35,469 nucleotides of DNA, from NCBI GenBank assembly GCA_016874915.1, contig VGSW01000018.1, positions 1 to 35,469 of the forward strand, given 5' to 3'. The translations under genes and the position numbers were made by a program. Shown piece after piece: positions 1 to 7,963 of this stretch. The stretch's first letter is position 1. Each line of letters begins with the position of its first letter. Origin of the DNA: Deltaproteobacteria bacterium. GTDB taxonomy: Bacteria > Desulfobacterota > Desulfobaccia > Desulfobaccales > 0-14-0-80-60-11. Under the pieces are notes generated by a model. The model saw only the letters and a list, made by a program, of their open reading frames with translations, ran no database searches and had not been told where the DNA came from.

Positions 1-27
1 TTGCTGTCCCCCGGCCCTCCCCTCAGA

Positions 28-1425
28 TCATTTTAAATATCTCTCCTTAAACCGCCGGCATTGCTCCATCAGACTCCGGGCCACCTCCGGGTTGCTGCCG
101 AAATGGAGGTGAACGTAACTGGCCAGGACGTTGCCCCAGGTGTACCCTTCCAGCCGGGAAGCCTCCCCGTTCCGGTCGGTGAGGCGGTAGAGGCGGCCCA
201 GCCCCCCGGGATCGGAGACGATTTCCGAGTAGTGGAACTCGTGGCCCCGGGCCTGGGTCCCCGCGGGGCCCAGCAGTCCATCTGCGGTCAAGGTGATTTC
301 CCGGTATCCCAAGGCTCGCAGCCGGGGCAGCATGCGCACCCGGAAGGGCAGCACTCCGGCCAGGGCATGGCTCTTTCCCTCCAGGTCCTTTATTTCTTGA
401 GATAAAAACATCAGCCCACCGCATTCCGCGTAAATGGGCATCCCAGCCCGGGCCCGGTCGTTAATCGATTTTAAGAGACCGCGGTTCTCCGCCAACCGCC
501 CGGCGAAGACCTCGGGGTAGCCGCCCCCCAGGTAGAGGCCATGAAGGCTTTCGGGCAAATCCCGGTCATGGAGGGGCGAAAAGGGGACGATCTCCGCCCC
601 GAAATGCTCCAGCCACTCCAGGTTCTCCGGATAGTAGAAGCAGAACGCCTCATCCCGGGCCACTCCCAGCCTTGCTTTATCGGAACAGCCAATCGGCTCA
701 GCTGCGGCGGCCTTATCGGTTTTAATAACCGGCAGCCTCCGGAGCAGGCCATCCAGGTCCAGACATTCTTCCATCAAATCGGCCAGGCGCTCCAGATATT
801 GTGCGGTCAGCGGATGCTCCTCAGCCGTGGTCAGGCCCAGGTGACGCTCCGGGATGCTCAATTCCTGATTCCGGGGGATGCCGCCCAAACAAACCGCGTC
901 TTTCTTAAGCTCCAGGGCCTGCTCCAGATAGCGCCGGTGGACGGCGCTCCCCACTCGGTTAAAGATCACCCCTGCCAGGGTCAGTTCCGGGTCGAAAGTG
1001 GCGAATCCGTGCACCAGCGCCGCGGCGCTCCGGGCCATGGCCCGGGCGTCCACTACCAGCCCCACCGGCAGCCCCAGCCATTTGGCCATCTGGGCCGTGG
1101 ACCCCGCGTCGCTGGCCCCGTCATAGCCGTCAAAGAGGCCCATCACCCCTTCCACCACCGCCAGGTCGGCCAACGCGGCGTGTCGCCGAAAATTGGCCGC
1201 ATTATACTCCCGGGTGAGCATCCAGCCGTCCAGGTTTCGGGACATCACCCCCGCCGCCTGCCCGTGGTGGCCCGGATCGATGAAGTCCGGCCCCACCTTG
1301 AAGGGTTGGACCGTGAGGCCCCGCCGGCGGAATGCGGCAATCAGCCCTAGGGTGACGGTGGTCTTGCCCACCCCGCTGTGAGTACCGGCAACGACCAGGC
1401 CGCGGCAGGCGCTAATCGATGTCAT
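28..1425 (-). CDS. cbiA: Cobyrinate a,c-diamide synthase (CbiA/CobB)
   Basis: Glutamine- and ATP-dependent amidation of the a and c side chains of cobyrinate in the cytoplasm; a cobalamin biosynthesis step. The 465-residue protein has the N-terminal dethiobiotin-synthetase-like P-loop (GTHSGVGKTT), the family motif PFKVGPDFIDPGHH, and a C-terminal class I glutamine amidotransferase domain with the nucleophile in YAECGGLMFL and a GHEFHYS block near the end. The open frame extends 13 codons further to a TTG. I chose the ATG at 1425 because a purine-rich AGAAGGGAAG directly precedes it and the conserved region starts right after it. It is the last gene of the riboswitch-headed cobalamin block, 144 nt after btuF. 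Because cbiK is nearby, the anaerobic (Cbi) pathway is the natural context. Full length, no lesions seen. Confidence 0.93.
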   Translation of the reverse strand: MTSISACRGLVVAGTHSGVGKTTVTLGLIAAFRRRGLTVQPFKVGPDFIDPGHHGQAAGVMSRNLDGWMLTREYNAANFRRHAALADLAVVEGVMGLFDGYDGASDAGSTAQMAKWLGLPVGLVVDARAMARSAAALVHGFATFDPELTLAGVIFNRVGSAVHRRYLEQALELKKDAVCLGGIPRNQELSIPERHLGLTTAEEHPLTAQYLERLADLMEECLDLDGLLRRLPVIKTDKAAAAEPIGCSDKARLGVARDEAFCFYYPENLEWLEHFGAEIVPFSPLHDRDLPESLHGLYLGGGYPEVFAGRLAENRGLLKSINDRARAGMPIYAECGGLMFLSQEIKDLEGKSHALAGVLPFRVRMLPRLRALGYREITLTADGLLGPAGTQARGHEFHYSEIVSDPGGLGRLYRLTDRNGEASRLEGYTWGNVLASYVHLHFGSNPEVARSLMEQCRRFKERYLK

Positions 1426-1569
1426 CTTCCCTTCTGGACCGCGTTTCAATTTTATGTCAGTCAAGAAACTGAGGCCTTCTTGACCGAAGACCGGAGACCG
1501 AAGACCGGGGACAGGAGTCCGGATTCCGGCTCCCGATTATCTTCCCCGTCTCCCGTCCCCTGTCCCCGG
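1426..1569. repeat. Heptanucleotide-period array between btuF and cbiA
   Basis: From about 1484 to 1569 nearly the whole gap reads as degenerate 7-nt units on the plus strand: CCGAAGA, CCGGAGA, CCGAAGA, CCGGGGA, CAGGAGT, CCGGATT, then CCCGTCT, CCCGTCC, CCTGTCC, CCGGTCA. The btuF stop codon (TGA) is the first triplet of the array on the coding strand. No gene is seen here. Confidence 0.75.
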
Positions 1570-2454
1570 TCATTTAACGCCCCCTCCCGCGTCCGGATGA
1601 AGAAGCCGGGCCAGGGTTTCCACCGCTTCCACCGACCGGGGGCCGGGGCGGGAAAAGAGGCTTTCCTCCACCACCAGCACCCGGCCCCGGCGCACCGCCT
1701 GGAGAAGGTCGTAGTGGGGCCGGGCCTTGATGTCCTGGGGACTCCGGTTCATGGGCCCTTTTTGGATGATATAGACTTCCGGGTCTTCTTTAATCAAAGT
1801 TTCCAGGCTGAAGCTCACCAGCTTCTGGGAGCTGGCCACGATGTTTTGGCCTCCCGCCCGGGTGATGATGTGGTGGACCAGAGACCCCTGCCCCGCGGCC
1901 AACAGGTTGTGATAGCGCACCTCAAAGAAGACCTTGGGCTGCCCCCGGCCCGCCACTTGGCGGGCCACTTCCTGAAGCCGGGCCTCCATGTCCTTGACCA
2001 AGGCCCCGGCCTGGTCATTTTTGCCCGTAAGCTCTCCCAGACGCCGGATGGTGCCGAACAGCCCCGGAAAATCATGGGGCGCGAAGACCGCCACCGGAAC
2101 TCCTTCCTGCTCCAGGCGCCTGACCCCCAGCAGCCCTTTTTTCACCCCTCCTTGGACTACCAAATCCGGCTTTAAGGCCAGGATCATCTCTAAGTTGGGC
2201 TGGAGATGGGTGCCCACCGTGGGGAGGTCGGGCAGGGTTTCATCTCCCCGGGTCCGGGCCACGATTTCCGGGGTCGCGCCCAGGGCCTGGAGGATCTCGG
2301 TGATGGCCCCGTACAGCGAAATGATGCGCCGGGGCGGGGAATTAAGGACCACTTCCTGGCCCCGGTCGTCCGTAACGGTTGCCGCGCCCCAGGAATCCGC
2401 CGCGCTGCCCACTAGAGTCATGACTAGTAGGATTAAGGAGAAATGCCTTCTCAT
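1570..2454 (-). CDS. btuF: Periplasmic cobalamin/corrinoid-binding protein, BtuF-like
   Basis: Substrate-binding component of the FecCD-type importer encoded just upstream. It is 294 residues long, with an N-terminal signal peptide (MRRHFSLILLVMTLVGSAADSWG, given here as the first 23 positions only) and then a class III periplasmic-binding fold: TVTDDRGQEVVL, PPRRIISLYGAITEILQALGA, and LEMILALKPDLVVQ. This pattern is shared by B12 (BtuF) and iron-siderophore binding proteins. The corrinoid assignment comes from the context (cobalamin riboswitch, cbiK, cbiA), not from a specific binding residue. The gene starts 33 nt after btuD, and the 33-nt gap is a short hairpin repeat. A siderophore or heme ligand is the main alternative. 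Confidence 0.82.
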   Translation of the reverse strand: MRRHFSLILLVMTLVGSAADSWGAATVTDDRGQEVVLNSPPRRIISLYGAITEILQALGATPEIVARTRGDETLPDLPTVGTHLQPNLEMILALKPDLVVQGGVKKGLLGVRRLEQEGVPVAVFAPHDFPGLFGTIRRLGELTGKNDQAGALVKDMEARLQEVARQVAGRGQPKVFFEVRYHNLLAAGQGSLVHHIITRAGGQNIVASSQKLVSFSLETLIKEDPEVYIIQKGPMNRSPQDIKARPHYDLLQAVRRGRVLVVEESLFSRPGPRSVEAVETLARLLHPDAGGGVK

Positions 2455-2467
2455 ACGAAGCCTTCAC

Positions 2468-2487
2468 GGGCGCAATAAATTGCGCCC
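2468..2487. repeat. Short palindrome between btuD and btuF
   Basis: GGGCGCAAT and ATTGCGCCC form a perfect 9-bp inverted repeat with 2 nt between the arms. The btuD stop codon (2490-2488) lies directly against it in the flanking CTACG motif, so the repeat unit seems to supply the stop. Similar GTAGGGGCG palindromes are common intergenic repeats in bacteria. Confidence 0.7.
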
Positions 2488-3309
2488 CTACGATACACCC
2501 GCCTTCAAAATCTCCGGCTCTGCCGCCGCGTCTCCCGACAGCGGCAGCATCACCCCATAAAGCCGGCCGGACAAAGGATGCCGGGCCACTTCCATGGGCG
2601 TCTCAAAAACCGCCGACAATATCTCTGAGGTAAAAACCAGTTCCGTCGCCCCGTCTTCCACCATCCGGTCATCCTTCAGGATAATGAGGCGCCGGCAGTA
2701 CATGGCCGCCAGGTTTAAATCGTGGATGGCGCAAAGCACCGTGAGGTTTTTCTCCCGGTTGAGCGCCTGGCACAGTTCAAAGATTTCCAGTTTCTTGCGC
2801 ACGTCCAGGCTGGAGGTGGCCTCGTCCAGCATCAGGATGTCCGGCTCCTGGGCCAAAGCCCGGGCGATGACCACCCGTTGGCGCTCCCCGCCGGAAACTT
2901 CCGTCACCAGTCGGTCCTGCAAGTGCTCCGTGGTGGTCTGGCGCATGGCCCGAAGCCCGGCCATCAGGTCTTCCGGGGTCAGGGTCCCCAGGCGCCGCCG
3001 CCGGGGATAGCGCCCCATGAGCACCACTTCCATGCAGGAGAAGGGAAAACGGATCTCGTTGCTCTGGGGCACCACCGCCATGGTCTGGGCGCGAACGCGG
3101 CTGGCCACGGACTGCAAATCCTGCCCGTTAAGCTCGATGGCCCCGGCTTGGGGCGGCAGCAGGCCCGCCAGGGCGTTGACCAGGGTGGACTTGCCGCTGC
3201 CGTTGGGGCCCAGGATGCCCACAAATTCCCCCCGATCCACCTGAAAATTCAGGTCTTCCAGAACGGCGCGGGCGCCGTAGCCTAGGGAGAGCGCCTTTAC
3301 CCGGATCAC
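2488..3309 (-). CDS. btuD: ABC transporter ATP-binding protein of cobalamin importer
   Basis: Cytoplasmic ATPase powering the BtuC-type permease. It is 273 residues long, with Walker A GPNGSGKSTL, signature VSGGERQRV, Walker B ILMLDEATSSLD and a switch histidine in CAIHDLN. The frame is open far upstream, but that part overlaps the permease in another frame. The GTG at 3309 overlaps the permease stop (GTGA), a standard translational-coupling arrangement, and gives the usual family start (IRVKALSLGYG). It is the second gene of the importer operon. The C-terminus ends at a TAG supplied by an intergenic palindrome. Confidence 0.92.
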   Translation of the reverse strand: MIRVKALSLGYGARAVLEDLNFQVDRGEFVGILGPNGSGKSTLVNALAGLLPPQAGAIELNGQDLQSVASRVRAQTMAVVPQSNEIRFPFSCMEVVLMGRYPRRRRLGTLTPEDLMAGLRAMRQTTTEHLQDRLVTEVSGGERQRVVIARALAQEPDILMLDEATSSLDVRKKLEIFELCQALNREKNLTVLCAIHDLNLAAMYCRRLIILKDDRMVEDGATELVFTSEILSAVFETPMEVARHPLSGRLYGVMLPLSGDAAAEPEILKAGVS

Positions 3310-4394
3310 CACACCCCCCGGCCCTTGCGGGTTTTGAGGAGATAGAAGAAAAAGGGGCCGCCCAAGAGCGCGGTCACCACCCCCACGGGCAGCTCCTGGC
3401 CCCCCGGCAGAATCACCCGGGACAGGACGTCGGCCCAGATGAGGGTGAGCCCGCCGGCCAGGGCCGCCAGGATAAGCAGCCGCCCGTGAGACGGCCCCGC
3501 CAAAATGCGGATGAGGTGGGGCACCACCAATCCCACAAAGCCGATGACCCCGGACACCGACACCGCCGCGGCGGTGAGCAGGGACGCGGCCAGCAGCAAT
3601 TGGAGCCGGGTGCGGGACACCGCCACCCCCAGGTAATGGGACTGTTCTTCCCCCAGGGCCAGGATGTCCAGCTCCCGGTAGTTCAGGGCCGCCAGCACCA
3701 AGCCCGCCAGCCCGTAAGGGAGCAGAAACCCCACATGCACCCAGCCCCGGCCGGAAAAACTGCCCATGATCCAAAAGACGATAGCCGACAGCGACTCTTC
3801 GTCCAGGCTTTTAATCAGGCTGATAAAGGCCGACAGGAAGGTGCTCACCACGATGCCCGCCAACACCAAAGACTCCTGGCGGATGCGGCCTTCTTCCCGG
3901 GACAGAATGAGCACCGCCACCAGCGCGGCCAACGCCCCGGCCAGGGCCCCCAGCGGCAGGGCGCTAAGGCCCCAAAAGGCTCCTTCTATGCCGAGGACAA
4001 CCAACAGCGCGGCGCCGAAGGCCGCGCCGGTGGACACCCCGATGGTAAAGGGGTCGGCCAGGGGATTGCGCAGCAGACCCTGGAAGATCACCCCCGCCCC
4101 GGCCAGGCAGGCCCCCACCAACGCCGCCAGCACCGCCCGGGAGAAGCGCAGGTGAAAGACGATCACTTCCCCGGTGCGGTCCAGGGTAAAACTGCTTAAA
4201 CCTATTTTATTCAAAAATGCCTGGGCGATTTCCCCCCACCCCAAATCCAATCGCCCGATGGCGGTGGCCAACCCGATGGACGCGGCCAGGGACAGGCCCA
4301 GGACGGCCAGGGTCACGGCAAAGCGCCTGGACCCGGCCCGGCGCCGGTCCCAGGTCTCCTGGATTTCCAGGGCGGAGAGTTCTTCTGCCTTCAT
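3306..4394 (-). CDS. btuC: FecCD/BtuC-family permease
   Basis: Inner-membrane permease of a B12 or siderophore-type importer. The 362-residue protein has many hydrophobic segments and family blocks such as RAVLAALVGACLAGAGVIFQ, RNPLADPFTIGVSTGAAFGA, and GVIGFVGLVVPHLIRIL (the loop that contacts the ATPase). The N-terminus carries about 20 polar residues before the first membrane segment. The ATG at 4394 follows a CCGAAAA-type heptamer array (about 4402-4438), and no strong Shine-Dalgarno sequence is visible. It is translationally coupled to btuD. The 600-nt distance from cbiK means it may have its own promoter. Corrinoid specificity is inferred from the neighbours. Confidence 0.9.
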   Translation of the reverse strand: MKAEELSALEIQETWDRRRAGSRRFAVTLAVLGLSLAASIGLATAIGRLDLGWGEIAQAFLNKIGLSSFTLDRTGEVIVFHLRFSRAVLAALVGACLAGAGVIFQGLLRNPLADPFTIGVSTGAAFGAALLVVLGIEGAFWGLSALPLGALAGALAALVAVLILSREEGRIRQESLVLAGIVVSTFLSAFISLIKSLDEESLSAIVFWIMGSFSGRGWVHVGFLLPYGLAGLVLAALNYRELDILALGEEQSHYLGVAVSRTRLQLLLAASLLTAAAVSVSGVIGFVGLVVPHLIRILAGPSHGRLLILAALAGGLTLIWADVLSRVILPGGQELPVGVVTALLGGPFFFYLLKTRKGRGVW

Positions 4395-5004
4395 TTAATT
4401 ACAGTTTTCGGTCTTCGTTTTCAGTTTTCGGTTTTTTGATTATAGCCTTTGCTCCGGAAAGGCAATCCAAAATGGCATCTTGGGAAAAATCTCCCTATTT
4501 CGCGAGAGATCACTAACCAAAAATATATTTGTGGCACAGGCCTGGCCTGTGTGCGCCGTCTGTTCTGCCAAGACACCTTCCCACAGGCTGGAAGCCTGTG
4601 CCACTCATGTCAATGTATTTTGTTTTTCATTAAAGCAAGAGGCAGCCGATCTTCAGATGCCCTTTCCGGAGTTATTACTCGGAGCGGAAAATGGATTACC
4701 TTCACCCCCACCCCAGCCCTCCCCCCTCAAGGGGGAGGGGGCAAAAGGAAGGAACTTCTTTAATGCTCCGAGTTTAAGGCAACAATCGGTTCGGTTTTTT
4801 ATCCTGCCTTGAAAAGTTCCTTAGGATTGGTAGCACAGGCTTTCCAGCCTGTGCCGGCGCAGGCTGAAGCCTGCGGCTACAAAAACTTTTCATGATTTAC
4901 GGGTGAGCCAACGGCTCATGAGGGACTGTTCCCAAAACTCCGCGTGGGAACGCCATTTTTTGCCGCAGCCTGCTTCGGCGCCACATTTATTAACTGTTTA
5001 CTGC
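4395..5004. repeat. Repeat-packed intergenic region between cbiK and btuC
   Basis: No gene is supported in these 610 bases. The region holds in order: a heptamer array (about 4402-4438); an inverted pair GTGGCACAGGC/GCCTGTGCCAC (4532-4603) enclosing further hairpins; one copy of the MITE-like element (4674-4773); a cruciform-like GTAGC...GCTAC element with two inner hairpins (4830-4880); a decayed GTTCCCA...TGGGAACGC hairpin (about 4918-4950) related to the one at 15575-15628; and an ACTGCTT/ACTGCTC heptamer array (about 4986-5025). The array runs into the end of cbiK, whose last codons and TAA stop it encodes. The layering suggests a landing site for small repeats. Confidence 0.7.
4674..4773 (+). 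mobile_element. MITE-like element, copy 1
   Basis: A 100-bp unit bounded by ATTACTCGGAGC and GCTCCGAGT. Internally it has GGAAAATGGATTACC, a CCCTCCCCCC/GGGGGAGGGGG hairpin and AAGGAAGGAACTTCTTTAAT. Nearly the same sequence occurs in reverse orientation at 14278-14380. No coding capacity. Terminal inverted repeats, two dispersed near-identical copies and no ORF fit a non-autonomous mobile element. Confidence 0.65.
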
Positions 5005-5877
5005 TTACTGCTCACGGCTCACTTTTTTCAAGGCCCCGGCCAGGTGGTCCAGGTAAACCTGGATGATCCCTTCCTGATAACCCAGCCCCCGGTCACCAGC
5101 CTGAATCTTGTAAGCTTTGTGCTTCAGGAGTTCCGATTTCCAGCTCTCCGGCTCGTCCCCCATGATGTCTTTGGCCATGTGTTCTCCGGCCACGAACAGG
5201 AAGGGGATGAACAGCACGGCCTGGGCGGAGGACACTTTGACTCTAGACAATGCTTCCTCCCGGGTGGGCTTACCAGCCACCACTGCCAGGTAGACCTGCT
5301 GCTGGGGGAACCGCTGGCGCAGCAGTTCCCCGAAGGCCAGGTATTCCCCCTCCCCCTTGGGATGGGGGCTGCCGTGCCCCACCAGCACCACCGCGTTCTG
5401 CTTTAAGTCCTGGGGAAAATTGGGTTCCAGGGCCTTGAGGACCCGCTGCCGATCTTCCGGGGAAGTCAAGAGCGGCGGGCCTAAGGCCACCTGGAGGCCG
5501 GGGACGCTTTTACTTTCCCTTACAACCTCTTCCCACTCCTCCCCCGGCACTACGTGGAGGGATTGGACCGCGACCCTGGCAAAGCCCGCGGCCTTGAGGC
5601 CCTGAAGCGTCTGGGCCAGGTCCTTTAAATCCCGGCCCTGCTCCTTTTTCACCTTGGCCCGCACTTTCTGCGAGGTGAAGGCCCAGCGCACTTCATGGCC
5701 GGGAAACCGCTCTTTGACCTTTTTGTCGAAATAATCATAAGTGGCTACGGCCGGGGTGCTGGTTCCGAAGGCCACCAGCACGATGGCCGGCTTGGCCGCG
5801 GCTGCGGCAGAAACCGCGGGCATTGCCGGAACCAGAACAAACAGCAACAACCAGAATCTCAGGAACAGGCGCATCAT
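5005..5877 (-). CDS. cbiK: Sirohydrochlorin cobaltochelatase CbiK with signal peptide
   Basis: Inserts Co2+ into sirohydrochlorin early in anaerobic cobalamin synthesis. The 290-residue protein has CbiK-type motifs: IVLVAFGTSTP, SLHVVPGEEW, VLVGHGSPHPKGEGEY, and FLFVAGEHMAKDIMGDE, with histidines in positions expected of metal and catalytic ligands. Residues 1-27 form a clear signal peptide (positively charged start, LLLFVLVP core, AVSA cleavage region), so the mature enzyme is probably periplasmic, as known for one of the two CbiK forms in Desulfovibrio. GGAGG lies 5 nt before the ATG at 5877. It is the first gene below the cobalamin riboswitch and terminator, so expression should fall when cobalamin is plentiful. 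The stop codon lies inside a heptamer array. Confidence 0.92.
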   Translation of the reverse strand: MMRLFLRFWLLLFVLVPAMPAVSAAAAAKPAIVLVAFGTSTPAVATYDYFDKKVKERFPGHEVRWAFTSQKVRAKVKKEQGRDLKDLAQTLQGLKAAGFARVAVQSLHVVPGEEWEEVVRESKSVPGLQVALGPPLLTSPEDRQRVLKALEPNFPQDLKQNAVVLVGHGSPHPKGEGEYLAFGELLRQRFPQQQVYLAVVAGKPTREEALSRVKVSSAQAVLFIPFLFVAGEHMAKDIMGDEPESWKSELLKHKAYKIQAGDRGLGYQEGIIQVYLDHLAGALKKVSREQ

Positions 5878-5928
5878 CTTCTCCTCCCGTTTAAGGAAAT
5901 GGTTGTCGCGTCCCGCCGCGGCGCGAGT

Positions 5929-5988
5929 AAAAAAAAATCCTTAAGCCACAAAGGACTTAAGGATGACACCCGGTTATTAATCCTTAAG
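5929..5988 (-). terminator. Riboswitch expression platform: terminator with alternative antiterminator stem
   Basis: Three 9-nt segments alternate on the transcript: CTTAAGGAT (5988-5980), ATCCTTAAG (5964-5956) and CTTAAGGAT (5945-5937), with nine T running from 5937 to 5929. Segment 2 can pair with segment 3 (10-nt loop) to make an intrinsic terminator, or with segment 1 (15-nt loop) to prevent it. It lies between the cobalamin aptamer and cbiK. Confidence 0.8.
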
Positions 5989-6049
5989 GCGACTGCCGGG
6001 GTCCAGCCGACAGTCCGCGGGGCCGCAGTCACTTGCGCTGCGAAATCAT

Positions 6050-6222
6050 CCGCGCCGGTCTGGGCAGGTCTTCTGGCTCCCGGATCCTCCTACTCCCTGC
6101 GCCTTCCCATCTCGCTAAAAGAAACAGTGGCCAGATGCAGGTTTCGTCCCCGGTCACAGCGGCGGGACCGCGACGGCTCTCCGTCTTCCCTATTAAACCC
6201 GAACGGTACCCAGACGGTTTGG
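6050..6222 (-). ncRNA. Cobalamin riboswitch aptamer
   Basis: Reading the minus strand gives the conserved cobalamin riboswitch blocks in order: TTAATAGGGAA, a P5/P6 stem (GACGGAGAGCCGTC), CGGTCCCGCCGCTGTGACCG, GATGGGAAGGCG, and the B12 box GAGCCAGAAGACCTGCC. Closing arms TCTGGG and CCCAGA form P1. It lies upstream of cbiK and the importer genes, which is the expected target set. Ligand class (adenosyl- versus aquocobalamin) cannot be read from this. Confidence 0.93.
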
Positions 6223-6226
6223 TGAA

Positions 6227-6256
6227 ATCTTAGCCAAAGGCGGCGTGGTTTGTCAA
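6227..6256 (-). promoter_or_regulatory. Sigma70-like promoter of riboswitch transcript
   Basis: TTGACA (6256-6251), an 18-nt spacer and TAAGAT (6232-6227). The predicted start near 6220 falls right at the beginning of the aptamer. Confidence 0.7.
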
Positions 6257-6304
6257 TGGAAATCTTGGGGGAGGGAATAGAGCCACAGGTGGCCACGGGC
6301 CGCC

Positions 6305-7123
6305 CTAGATTTCTACTCCCAGCGCTCTATAAGCCGCCCTTGCCATAACGTCTACTGGAGCGGTCTGGCCAGTCCACATCTCAAACTGGGCCGCGCCCTG
6401 GTGGATGAGCATTTGCAGGCCGTCAATGGTCCGGCAGCCCCGGGTCTTAGCCTCCCGCAAAAGCCGGGTTTCCAGGGGCCGGTACACGATGTCCATGACC
6501 AACTCGAACCGGTCCAAAAGCTGCGGTTCTAAGGGAATGGCCTCCGCTTCCGGCGCCAGGCCCACCGGGGTGGCGTTGATGAGGACCGCGGCCGGGTACT
6601 CCTCCAGACGGCCGGGAGAGACCACCTCCACCCAAAATTCCCGGGATAAGGCCAGGGCCTTGGCTGTATCCAGGTCGGTGACGGCCGCCTGCCCCCCCTT
6701 TTCCAGGATGGCGAAGACCATGGCCCGGGCCGCGCCCCCGGCCCCCAGGATGAGAAAGCGCTTCCCGGCTATTTCAACCTTTTCCTCCAGGGCCTTGAGC
6801 GCGCCCAGCCAGTCGGTGTTGTAGCCGATGAGCCGTTCCTCCCGGCGCACCACGGTGTTCACCGCGCCCATGCGGGCCGCCTGGGGGTCAAGTTCATCAA
6901 TCAGGGGGATGATCTCTTCCTTAAAGGGGATGGTGACGCTCACCCCCTGGATGCCCAGGCCCCGGAGCCCCGCCACCGCCTCTTTCAGGTCCGTCACCGG
7001 GAAGGCCGCATAGACCGCGTTGATCCCCAACTCCCGGAACGCGGCGTTGTGCATGGCCGGGCTTAGAGAATGGGCCACGGGCCGCCCCAGGATGCCGTAG
7101 ATTTGGGTATGGGCGTCAATCAT
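6305..7123 (-). CDS. aroE: Shikimate dehydrogenase
   Basis: Reduces 3-dehydroshikimate to shikimate. The 272-residue protein has the substrate-binding blocks HSLSPAMHNAAF, GVSVTIPFKEE (catalytic lysine), AVNTVV and YNTDWLGAL, then a Rossmann motif LGAGGAARA near residue 126. After the second strand the usual NADP-binding N-R-T sequence is replaced by VTDLDTAKA. An aspartate at that place is more typical of NAD-preferring family members, so cofactor use may differ (inference). It is the last gene of the aromatic operon; a 96-bp palindrome ends 5 nt below aroD and begins 10 nt above this start. No terminator is visible after it, and the next feature downstream is the riboswitch promoter. Confidence 0.93.
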   Translation of the reverse strand: MIDAHTQIYGILGRPVAHSLSPAMHNAAFRELGINAVYAAFPVTDLKEAVAGLRGLGIQGVSVTIPFKEEIIPLIDELDPQAARMGAVNTVVRREERLIGYNTDWLGALKALEEKVEIAGKRFLILGAGGAARAMVFAILEKGGQAAVTDLDTAKALALSREFWVEVVSPGRLEEYPAAVLINATPVGLAPEAEAIPLEPQLLDRFELVMDIVYRPLETRLLREAKTRGCRTIDGLQMLIHQGAAQFEMWTGQTAPVDVMARAAYRALGVEI

Positions 7124-7132
7124 AAAATATTA

Positions 7133-7228
7133 TTAACCGCAGATGAACGCAGATATTTTCTCGTGCCCAAGTTTGGGCACGAGAAAATAAATATCAATCT
7201 GCGTTTATTGGCGTTCATCGGCGGTTAA
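7133..7228. repeat. Nested palindromic element between aroD and aroE
   Basis: The outer arms TTAACCGC and GCGGTTAA, with imperfect GATGAACGCAGAT/ATCTGCG-type continuation, enclose a perfect inner hairpin ATTTTCTCGTGCCCAA / TTGGGCACGAGAAAAT. Same two-level architecture as the elements at 11336, 12843, 16644 and 25598, with different arm sequence. Confidence 0.75.
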
Positions 7229-7231
7229 ACA

Positions 7232-7963
7232 TCATTTCGTCAGTAGCCGCCATAGGCGGTGTAGTTTGTTTATGGTGATTTGCCCAGGAGCCGAGGCCCC
7301 TCTTTTGCTGAAAGGCGCAAAAGTCAGGAAGCTCCCCAATAGCGGCGCCGCCACTCGGGACCACATGCCCAGCGGCCCCATGCAGAACGCAATGATCTCC
7401 CGCCCTTGGGCCTTTGCCTTTGGGATGAGGGACAGAACCCGCAGGTTGTCTTCCGGCTTCCGGGCCAGGGTGACCATCTTGACCACCTGGGCCTCTGCGG
7501 CCACCATTTCTTCCAGGACCGCCTCCAGCCTCCCGGACTCCGGGGTGCCGTCAAAATCATGCCAGGAGAGGATAATTCCGGCGGCGCCCCGACGCCCTGG
7601 CAGCTCCCGCCGCCAAGCCGCATCCACCGCCAGTTCCACGTCCAGGAAGTCCACCCCGTAAGTCAGGCATTCTTCCAATAGCGCTAAACGCTCAGCTTCC
7701 GCCCCGGCCCATTGCCCACCCTCTTCCCGCCGGCGGTTGGTGGCGATGACCGGCCCAGGCCGGGTGCGGAACAGCCGCGGCAAGTCCGGCTTCTCCAGAT
7801 AATCCAGGCGCATCTCCGTCCACAGGCCCCGCCGCGCCGCCCGCAGGTAGAGGCCCCGGGCGCGGTTGACCGTGGTTTCCACCACCGGCACGCAGATGCG
7901 CAGAGGGTTGGGAGACTCTGTTTTCTGTTTTCTGTTTTCTGTTTTCTGTTGTTTTTCTGTCAT
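7232..7963 (-). CDS. aroD: 3-Dehydroquinate dehydratase, type I
   Basis: Dehydrates 3-dehydroquinate to 3-dehydroshikimate by a Schiff-base mechanism. It is 243 residues long. Catalytic residues are visible as H135 (ILSWHDFDGTP) and K162 (VVKMVTLARKPEDN), with the substrate block EMRLDYL near residue 50. Residues 1-20 (beginning MTEKQQKTENRKQKTES) are not part of the enzyme fold. They are the translation of a CAGAAAA heptamer array, and true family homology starts around LRICVPV. The ATG at 7963 has only weak upstream complementarity to 16S rRNA; a GTG in CVPV would be the alternative start. Fourth gene of the operon, 123 nt after pheA. Confidence 0.9.
   Translation of the reverse strand: MTEKQQKTENRKQKTESPNPLRICVPVVETTVNRARGLYLRAARRGLWTEMRLDYLEKPDLPRLFRTRPGPVIATNRRREEGGQWAGAEAERLALLEECLTYGVDFLDVELAVDAAWRRELPGRRGAAGIILSWHDFDGTPESGRLEAVLEEMVAAEAQVVKMVTLARKPEDNLRVLSLIPKAKAQGREIIAFCMGPLGMWSRVAAPLLGSFLTFAPFSKRGASAPGQITINKLHRLWRLLTK

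Noticed and set aside
3310-3774. Upstream extension of the btuD frame
   Set aside because: It overlaps the permease gene in another frame with Gly/Pro/Arg-rich sequence. The GTG overlapping the permease stop is the natural start.
4449-4812. Two overlapping plus-strand frames of about 105 codons between cbiK and btuC
   Set aside because: They are translations of palindromes and the MITE-like element; no independent protein signal.
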